Below, piece by piece: positions 59,082 through 64,000 of a stretch of DNA of 64,000 nucleotides (position 1 is the stretch's first letter; each line of letters opens with the position of its first letter). The stretch is from NCBI RefSeq assembly GCF_024347575.1, contig NZ_AP025503.1:434001-498000 (forward strand), written 5' to 3'. Origin of the DNA: Vibrio pelagius (GTDB lineage Bacteria; Pseudomonadota; Gammaproteobacteria; Enterobacterales; Vibrionaceae). The notes under the pieces are model-generated. The model had not been told where the DNA came from. It did no database searches and saw nothing but the letters and a program-made list of their open reading frames with translations. The translations under genes and the position numbers were made by a program.

Positions 59082-59815
59082 AAAAATGGATTGTAATTTT
59101 ATTTGCTATGTTGCCGTCATTAGCTATGGCAGCGGGCGCAAATGTTCCGCTAGACAAAGCGAACAATGACTTAACGGACCAAGCTTCACTGCAAAACGGT
59201 GCTAAGCTGTTCATGAACTACTGTTTTGGCTGTCACTCTACGCAATACCAGCGTTACGAGCGAGTTGCTAACGACCTTGAGATCCCAGTGGATCTGATGA
59301 AAGAGAACCTAGTCTTCAACCCTGAAGCGAAGATTGGTGATCTGATGGTTAACGCAATGCCTGCGAAACAAGCGGCAAACTGGTTCGGTGCTCCGCCGCC
59401 GGACCTAACTCTAGTTGCTCGTGTTCGCGGCGCAGACTGGCTATACACTTACCTTCGTACTTTCTACGAAGACCCATCTCGTCCATTTGGCGTAAACAAC
59501 ATTGTTTTCCCAAGTGTTGGTATGCCACATGTGCTTGAAGAGCTACAAGGCATCCCAACACCAATCTACGAAACTCATATCGTAGATGGTGAAGAGGTAG
59601 AAGTCGTTGTAGGTACTGAAACTGACGGTTCTGGTGAGCTAAGCGCAGGTGAGTACGACGAAGCTGTACGTGATTTGGTTAACTTCCTAGTTTACTCTGG
59701 CGACCCAGTTCAACTTGAGCGTCACGCTCTAGGTTGGTGGGTAATGGCTTTCTTAGTATTGTTCACTATCGTTGTGGTTCTACTGAAGAAAGAGTATTGG
59801 CGTGATGTGCACTAA
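59078..59815 (+). CDS. petC: Ubiquinol-cytochrome c reductase, cytochrome c1 subunit
   Basis: Passes electrons from the Rieske protein to soluble cytochromes. The 245-residue precursor has a signal peptide cut near A-M-A (residue 18), a single heme c site C49-F-G-C52-H53, a candidate axial Met in the NAMPAKQAA segment near 89, and a C-terminal membrane anchor (about 216-236, HALGWWVMAFLVLFTIVVVL). It overlaps petB. A terminator-like hairpin lies 44 bases downstream. Confidence 0.96.
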   Translation: MKKWIVILFAMLPSLAMAAGANVPLDKANNDLTDQASLQNGAKLFMNYCFGCHSTQYQRYERVANDLEIPVDLMKENLVFNPEAKIGDLMVNAMPAKQAANWFGAPPPDLTLVARVRGADWLYTYLRTFYEDPSRPFGVNNIVFPSVGMPHVLEELQGIPTPIYETHIVDGEEVEVVVGTETDGSGELSAGEYDEAVRDLVNFLVYSGDPVQLERHALGWWVMAFLVLFTIVVVLLKKEYWRDVH

Positions 59816-59818
59816 TTG

Positions 59819-59827
59819 TGCTATAAT
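59819..59827 (+). promoter_or_regulatory. Extended -10 promoter upstream of sspA
   Basis: TG-C-TATAAT: a perfect extended -10 element just after the petC stop. The predicted start is near 59834. A terminator hairpin (59859-59888) lies between it and sspA, so it either drives sspA through an attenuator or makes a short RNA. Confidence 0.55.
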
Positions 59828-59858
59828 ACCACGCTAATTCCTAAATTATGTTAATGTA

Positions 59859-59888
59859 CAATGGAGGCTTAGGCCTCCATTGTTTTTA
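59859..59888 (+). terminator. Intrinsic terminator between petC and sspA
   Basis: ACAATGGAGGC-tta-GGCCTCCATTGTTTTT: a long GC-rich stem with a T-run. It can end petABC transcripts and would also affect transcripts starting at 59834. Confidence 0.88.
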
Positions 59889-59911
59889 TTTAAAGTGTAC
59901 TGGAGGGCTCC

Positions 59912-60547
59912 ATGGCTGTAGCTGCCAATAAACGTTCTGTGATGACTCTTTTCTCAAGTGCTTCTGATATGTATAGCCATCAGGTGCGCATTGTTCTTGC
60001 TGAAAAAGGCGTAAGTGTTGAAGTTGAGTTGGTTGATGAAAATAATCTTCCAGCAGAACTTGTTGAACTGAACCCGTACAAATCAGTACCCACTCTAGTT
60101 GATCGCGAGTTGGCTCTATACGACTCAAAAATCATCATGGAATACCTAGATGAGCGTTTCCCTCATCCACCATTGATGCCTGTTTACCCTGTTGCTCGTG
60201 GTAACAGCCGTCTAATGATGTACCGTATCGAACGTAACTGGTACTCAGTTGCTGAGAAGATTGTAAAAGGCAATGCAGAAGAGTCTGAAGCGGCACGTAC
60301 TAAACTGCGCAATGACTTACTAACACTGGCTCCTATCTTCGCAGAGTACGAATACTTCATGAGCGAAGAATTCAGCTTAATCGATTGTTACCTTGCTCCG
60401 CTACTATGGCGTCTTCCTGAGCTAGGTATCGAGCTAATTGGCCCAGGTTCTAAAGAACTTAAAGTTTACATGAACCGTGTATTTGAGCGTGATTCATTCC
60501 TAGCTTCGCTAACAGAAGCTGAGCGCGAGATGCGACTGGCTCGTTAA
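59912..60547 (+). CDS. sspA: Stringent starvation protein A
   Basis: An RNA-polymerase-associated protein with a glutathione-S-transferase fold but no such activity; it helps stationary-phase gene expression and acid tolerance. The 211 residues (E. coli 212) show the thioredoxin-like N-domain (about 8-85) with YKSVPTLVDRELALYDSKII and a helical C-domain. The start has a GGAGG Shine-Dalgarno. sspB follows after five bases. Confidence 0.96.
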   Translation: MAVAANKRSVMTLFSSASDMYSHQVRIVLAEKGVSVEVELVDENNLPAELVELNPYKSVPTLVDRELALYDSKIIMEYLDERFPHPPLMPVYPVARGNSRLMMYRIERNWYSVAEKIVKGNAEESEAARTKLRNDLLTLAPIFAEYEYFMSEEFSLIDCYLAPLLWRLPELGIELIGPGSKELKVYMNRVFERDSFLASLTEAEREMRLAR

Positions 60548-60552
60548 TCGTT

Positions 60553-61053
60553 ATGGATATCTCAACGATGACGCCACGCCGTCCATATATGCTGCGTGCA
60601 TTCTATGATTGGCTGGTTGATAACGAACTGACACCACACCTTGTTGTTGAAGCAACATTGCCGGGTGTTCGTGTACCAGAAGAGTTTATTCAAGATGGTC
60701 AGATCATCCTGAATATTGCTCCTCGTGCGGTAGGCAACCTTGAGCTTGGCAACGAAGCGGTGACATTCAGTGCCCGCTTCAGTGGACGTCCTCACTCAGT
60801 GATCGTACCGCTTTATGCTGTTCAAGCTATCTACGCTCGCGAAAATGGCGCTGGTACTATGTTCGAGCCTGAAGAGGCTTACATGGATGTGCTTGAAGAA
60901 GGAATTGAAGAGGGGCCATTTGAAGCTCCGGAACAAGGTCCTTCATTAAGTGTTGCAACGACAGAAGTTGACGTTGATGCGGAAGATTCGGACCCTGAGC
61001 CTGAACCACCACGCCCAACGAAAGGCCGACCAAGCCTTCGAGTTATCAAGTAA
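60553..61053 (+). CDS. sspB: ClpXP adaptor SspB
   Basis: Delivers ssrA-tagged and other substrates to the ClpXP protease. The 166-residue protein has the substrate-binding domain (about 1-115), beginning MTPRRPYMLRAFYDWLVDNE at residue 6, then a flexible acidic linker, and ends with the ClpX-binding tail R-P-S-L-R-V-I-K, which is complete. Cotranscribed with sspA. The IS element sits just beyond its terminator hairpin. Confidence 0.96.
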   Translation: MDISTMTPRRPYMLRAFYDWLVDNELTPHLVVEATLPGVRVPEEFIQDGQIILNIAPRAVGNLELGNEAVTFSARFSGRPHSVIVPLYAVQAIYARENGAGTMFEPEEAYMDVLEEGIEEGPFEAPEQGPSLSVATTEVDVDAEDSDPEPEPPRPTKGRPSLRVIK

Positions 61054-61064
61054 CCGAATGACAT

Positions 61065-61096
61065 TAAAAAAGCAGCGCTGATTCGCTGCTTTTTTT
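61065..61096. terminator. Terminator of sspAB, interrupted at its T-run by the IS element
   Basis: AAAAAAGCAGCG-ctgatt-CGCTGCTTTTTTT. It is symmetric with runs on both sides, so before the IS inserted it could also have served dolP on the other strand. The T-run (61090-61096) is part of the 8-bp target duplication. Confidence 0.88.
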
Positions 61097-61097
61097 A
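61090..61097. repeat. Target-site duplication, left copy (TTTTTTTA)
   Basis: Identical to 62390-62397; the two copies directly flank the inverted repeats of the IS. Eight bases is the standard duplication for ISL3-family elements. Confidence 0.85.
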
Positions 61098-62389
61098 GGT
61101 TCATCGCGGCTTTCCGGGGAAAGCCGCTTTTATCTTCAAGAAGAAGTAGTCAGTATCTCGATAACCATACCCCATTCGCTTGATTAGCTTTATCTTGTTG
61201 TTTATCCCTTCAAGCGTGCAGGTATTTAACGGATAACTTGCCGATGCGATAACCCCGTGAAGATATGGTCTGAGTTTTCGTGCGAACTCTTTTAATGGCT
61301 TAATCCCACTCTCTTGCACTTGTTCCCACCACGCGTCCCAGAGCTCCTTAGCGCGCCCTTCTGATTCACAATACCAAAGCTCTTTGAGTTGAGCTCCGAG
61401 TATATAAGTGGTCATTAAGTCCTTATTGATATTCAATATTTCAGTAAGATAGCTTTCTTGGCGTGTATTTAAGTTGCCTCTATTTTTCAGCAGTACCCAG
61501 CGTGAACGCTTCACCCATTGCCTCGCTTTTTTGTCTTGCTTAAGTTTGTTGGCTTGGTCGACTCTAACTCTATCCATCACCTCGCGACCGAACTTAGCGA
61601 CAACATGGAATAAGTCGTAAACGATTTTTGCGTTCGGACAGTGTGCTTGAACTTCAAGATCGAAAGCCGTATTCATGTCCATCGCGACGGCTTCGATATT
61701 TATCCCATGCTCGCCTAATTGCTCGAAGAACGGTCGTATGTCTTTGCGGCTACGACCTAATCCTATCCAAATGACTTGGTGAGTCTTAGCATCAGCGATG
61801 ACCGTGGCATATCGATGTCCTTTAAAGATGGCGAACTCGTCCATGACGAGTTGCCTTAGGTCTTCCCATTTTATTGACGGTACAACTTGTCTAAGCCGGC
61901 GTTTATCTATCTCTTTAATTGTGTGCCAATGAACGCTCGTTAACTGGGAGATATGCTTAATAGGGAGAAGAGGTAATAGTTGTTCTATATAGCTTTTTAG
62001 GCGCTTCGTTATGCGAGCATAAGGCTCTAACCAAGATAGAGACTCTGTTTTTATGCCGCAGTCGCGACACTTAATCCTTCGAGTTTGAACGGAAAGTTCA
62101 ACTGGAACATCGAGTAACATGGCATCCTTTACATGACGCCATTGATACTCATGGATAGCTTCGGCTTCAAGACCACAGAGGCATTTAGCTTCAGAGTTAG
62201 GTTTAAGAGTAAGGGTAATAAGTGTTGCTGTCTGGTGAGACTTTACTATTTGAAAGCCTTCCCAGAATGAAGATAGGAAAGTATGATTCGGCATGGAAAC
62301 GGTAGTTTGTGTATGATTTTTGTTTGGCGACTAAACCATATCACTTACTACCGTTTTTGTTTTAAGTTCCCGCTAATCCGCGATGAACC
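61098..62389 (-). mobile_element. Complete ISL3-family insertion sequence (1292 bp)
   Basis: Bounded by terminal inverted repeats: both ends start GGTTCATCGCGG (12 perfect bases), with partial matching for about 12 more. It contains one transposase gene on the minus strand that fills nearly the whole element and is directly flanked by TTTTTTTA on both sides. Size, single ORF, repeat length and 8-bp duplication fit ISL3. The exact duplication and intact ORF suggest a recent, possibly still active copy. I cannot name the element. Confidence 0.92.
61101..62294 (-). CDS. ISL3-family transposase
   Basis: A 397-residue DDE-type transposase. The N-terminus has zinc-binding cysteine pairs (C-L-C-G near residue 38 and C-R-D-C near 75) and a helix-turn-helix at about 110-150 that should read the inverted repeats. 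The catalytic domain starts near residue 150 with LVMDEFAIFKGHRYATVIAD and continues with AVAMDMNTAFDL; the late Glu is likely in NTCTLEGINNKIKLIKR near residue 365. The frame is intact. Its TGA stop lies inside the left inverted repeat. dolP is transcribed toward it from outside. Confidence 0.92.
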   Translation of the reverse strand: MPNHTFLSSFWEGFQIVKSHQTATLITLTLKPNSEAKCLCGLEAEAIHEYQWRHVKDAMLLDVPVELSVQTRRIKCRDCGIKTESLSWLEPYARITKRLKSYIEQLLPLLPIKHISQLTSVHWHTIKEIDKRRLRQVVPSIKWEDLRQLVMDEFAIFKGHRYATVIADAKTHQVIWIGLGRSRKDIRPFFEQLGEHGINIEAVAMDMNTAFDLEVQAHCPNAKIVYDLFHVVAKFGREVMDRVRVDQANKLKQDKKARQWVKRSRWVLLKNRGNLNTRQESYLTEILNINKDLMTTYILGAQLKELWYCESEGRAKELWDAWWEQVQESGIKPLKEFARKLRPYLHGVIASASYPLNTCTLEGINNKIKLIKRMGYGYRDTDYFFLKIKAAFPGKPR

Positions 62390-62397
62390 TTTTTTTA
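62390..62397. repeat. Target-site duplication, right copy (TTTTTTTA)
   Basis: Second copy of the 8-bp direct repeat that flanks the IS. Confidence 0.85.
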
Positions 62398-62426
62398 TAA
62401 CTCGATTTTTATTGGGTTGGATGAAG

Positions 62427-63059
62427 TTAGTTAACGACAGTTTCTGCTTCAGTTTCCGCCGCCGCTTCAGCCTTCACCGTTGCCTCATCACCATATTCGA
62501 ATGCGCGAATGACTTGTTTGACCCCTGAGATATTACGAGCCACATCGGTTGCAATATCAGCATGCTCACGAGTCACAAGACCCAATAGGAACACTTCACT
62601 ATCTTCGGTGATAACTTTAACCTTGATGCCATTTAGCTCGGCATTGGCTAATAGAGCCGATTTTACCTTGGTAGTTATCCAGCTGTCTTTGCTGATCTCA
62701 CTCACGCTCAATGGTGGTTTAACGCGTACTTGGTTGTGGACAGTGTTCACGCCAGCTACTTTTCTCGCTTCGCTTTCAAATGAGCGGCGCTCTGCCTCCG
62801 TTGAGGCTTGTCCCATCAGCACCACTGTTCCACGGTAAGAACTGGCAGTGATTCGAACGTTACCGCGATATGGAGCCTTGTTAGTGATGGCTGCAACTTC
62901 GAACTCGATATTGTTGTCATTCCAAATCTCTTTGGTGGTGCGAGTGTCGGTAACTAGGTTTGCTGTCGTCGCAGCGCCGGCAATGAATAGTCCCGCACAT
63001 CCAGACAATGATAGCGTCAGCAGTGAAACGCTAAGCAACTTAACAATAGAAAACTTCAT
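62427..63059 (-). CDS. dolP: Outer-membrane lipoprotein with two BON domains, DolP (YraP)
   Basis: An envelope-integrity lipoprotein that binds anionic phospholipids at division sites in E. coli. I start at the ATG at 63059 (MKFSIVKLLSVSLLTLSLSG), which has GGAG five bases upstream; the frame stays open to 63104, into diaA. A lipoprotein signal peptide ends at the lipobox LSGC (Cys 21). Two BON domains follow (about 50-115 and 125-190). The C-terminal tail is rich in Ala and Glu and longer than in E. coli YraP (191 residues; here 210). It follows diaA and now has no visible hairpin before the IS. Confidence 0.93.
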   Translation of the reverse strand: MKFSIVKLLSVSLLTLSLSGCAGLFIAGAATTANLVTDTRTTKEIWNDNNIEFEVAAITNKAPYRGNVRITASSYRGTVVLMGQASTEAERRSFESEARKVAGVNTVHNQVRVKPPLSVSEISKDSWITTKVKSALLANAELNGIKVKVITEDSEVFLLGLVTREHADIATDVARNISGVKQVIRAFEYGDEATVKAEAAAETEAETVVN

Positions 63060-63069
63060 GTTACTCCAA

Positions 63070-63660
63070 TTACTCCTCGTGAGCTGGGAATAGAACTTGG
63101 TCAATCAGATCGCATAGGCAATGCAGTGTGACCATATGAACTTCATGGATACGAGCGGTGCGGTGCGATGGGATTCGAATCTCTACATCGTGTTCGCCTA
63201 GAAGACCTGCCATCTCACCACCGTCCTTGCCAGTAAAAGCGATGATGGTCATGTCACGGGTTACTGCCGCTTCCATTGCTTTGATGATGTTTTTGCTATT
63301 ACCACTGGTCGAGATAGCAAGAAGGATATCGCCAGTTTGACCAAAAGCACGCACCTGTTTCGAGAAGATCTCTTCGTAGTGGTAGTCGTTCGCAACTGCC
63401 GTTAGCGTAGTATTGTCGGCGGTTAGCGCCATTGCTGGCAGGCTAGGGCGCTCAGTTTCAAAGCGGTTAAGTAGGCAAGAGACAAACTGCTGTGCGTTCG
63501 AAGCTGAGCCACCGTTACCACAACATAAAATCTTATTGCCGTTGAGCAAGGTTGCAACCATGGCTTGCGCAGCGTGGGTAATAGCATCTGGCAGGGCTTC
63601 TGCTGCCGCGATTTGGATCTGAATACTTTCTGTAAAACTTTCTTTGATGCTATCTAGCAT
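63070..63660 (-). CDS. diaA: DnaA initiator-associating protein DiaA (SIS domain)
   Basis: A tetrameric SIS-fold protein that binds DnaA and promotes orderly initiation at oriC. The 196-residue protein (E. coli 196) has the phosphosugar-site loops [18 protein letters not shown] near residue 46 and [18 protein letters not shown] near residue 115. It resembles GmhA closely, but the yraN-diaA-dolP neighbourhood identifies it as DiaA. It is two bases downstream of yraN. Confidence 0.94.
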   Translation of the reverse strand: MLDSIKESFTESIQIQIAAAEALPDAITHAAQAMVATLLNGNKILCCGNGGSASNAQQFVSCLLNRFETERPSLPAMALTADNTTLTAVANDYHYEEIFSKQVRAFGQTGDILLAISTSGNSKNIIKAMEAAVTRDMTIIAFTGKDGGEMAGLLGEHDVEIRIPSHRTARIHEVHMVTLHCLCDLIDQVLFPAHEE

Positions 63661-63662
63661 GT

Positions 63663-64000
63663 TTATCCTTGGGTAATTGCATTTTGTATCCAGTTGATCT
63701 GTTCATTTGGCCCTTCAATAGCCACAACATCAAACCGGAAATTAGTCGAGTGTACCGACATGCCTTGCTTCATCAGCCATAGATTGGCGGTGTTGATCAA
63801 CTTTTTCGCCTTGCCGGCGGTGACCATTTCTGCTGCATGCCCATAACGTGTCTGTTTTCGGTATTTGACTTCAACAAACACAATAGTCTGGTTGTGGTGC
63901 ATTATAAGATCAATTTCACCACATTTGGCTACGAAGTTTTGCTCAATTAAAGTGAGCCCGTGCCCTTTGAGGTGATCTCTGGCCACGCGTTCGTACCTAT
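63663..64000 (-). CDS. yraN: UPF0102 nuclease-like protein YraN (5' end outside window)
   Basis: Partial gene: the frame is open to the right edge ([10 protein letters not shown]...), so the start lies beyond base 64000; the GTG at 63986 is an internal Val codon. The visible 112 or so residues show the restriction-endonuclease-like core GEIDLIM...VFVEVKYRK (E-x-K type metal site). Function is unproven. It heads the yraN-diaA-dolP string, as in other gammaproteobacteria. Confidence 0.92.
   Translation of the reverse strand, partial: RYERVARDHLKGHGLTLIEQNFVAKCGEIDLIMHHNQTIVFVEVKYRKQTRYGHAAEMVTAGKAKKLINTANLWLMKQGMSVHSTNFRFDVVAIEGPNEQINWIQNAITQG

Overview
The window looks like the primary chromosome of a marine Vibrio (Vibrionaceae). 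The proteins read as vibrio orthologues of well-known gammaproteobacterial genes. GC content is moderate, and intrinsic terminators are short GC stems with U-runs. Gene neighbourhoods follow the vibrio/enterobacterial core: rpsU-yqeY-dnaG-rpoD; tsaD, plsY, folB, folK, uppP, cca and an ygiM-type gene; ygiF-glnE-hldE-tolC-nudF-yqiB-cpdA-yqiA-parE-parC; degS-degQ-zapG/zapE-rplM-rpsI-petABC-sspAB; dolP-diaA-yraN. The species cannot be fixed from this alone. Almost everything is chromosomal housekeeping; I see no prophage, integron, CRISPR array or rRNA operon.

Layout. 1-8.0 kb: end of a LeuO-like regulator, an acyl-CoA synthetase, ilvIH (branched-chain amino acid synthesis) preceded by a candidate leader peptide, a membrane diguanylate cyclase, and a short unrecognised membrane ORF. 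8.1-17.5 kb: metabolic genes, mostly in single-gene units: a GntR regulator, pykF, a DeoR regulator next to glmS, an orphan TRAP binding protein, metY and an AT-rich BASS-type transporter. 18-23 kb: tRNA-Ile(CAU), then the macromolecular synthesis operon rpsU-yqeY-dnaG-rpoD on the minus strand. 22.9-28.6 kb: tsaD, an alpha/beta hydrolase, plsY, folB-folK, uppP, cca. 28.7-36 kb: the GspA/GspB pair, an SH3 membrane protein, the Pit transporter with its PhoU-like partner, and ygiF. 36-38 kb: a voltage-sensor-type potassium channel divergent from a chemoreceptor, both placed between ygiF and glnE. 38-51 kb: glnE, hldE, tolC, the nudF-yqiB-cpdA-yqiA cluster, and topoisomerase IV (parE, parC). 51-61 kb: degS, degQ, zapG, zapE, rplM-rpsI, petABC, sspA-sspB. 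61.1-62.4 kb: an intact ISL3-family insertion sequence with an exact 8-bp target duplication, sitting in the U-run of the sspB terminator. 62.4-64 kb: dolP, diaA and the 3' part of yraN.

Systems that work together: IlvI and IlvH form acetolactate synthase; PetABC form the cytochrome bc1 complex; ParC and ParE form topoisomerase IV; GspA and GspB are accessory factors for type II secretion; DegS and DegQ are periplasmic quality-control proteases; RpsU, DnaG and RpoD link translation, replication and transcription initiation.

The least ordinary signals are: (i) a 30-codon ORF upstream of ilvI with a Leu-Leu-Val-Val-Ile run and mutually exclusive downstream helices, suggesting attenuation; (ii) the IS insertion that splits a shared bidirectional terminator, so that dolP transcription now runs into the transposase; (iii) an extended -10 promoter followed within 70 nt by an intrinsic terminator just upstream of sspA, a candidate short RNA or attenuator; (iv) the unannotated 43-aa membrane ORF and the palindrome-rich spacer before it. 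No clear new multi-gene system was found.
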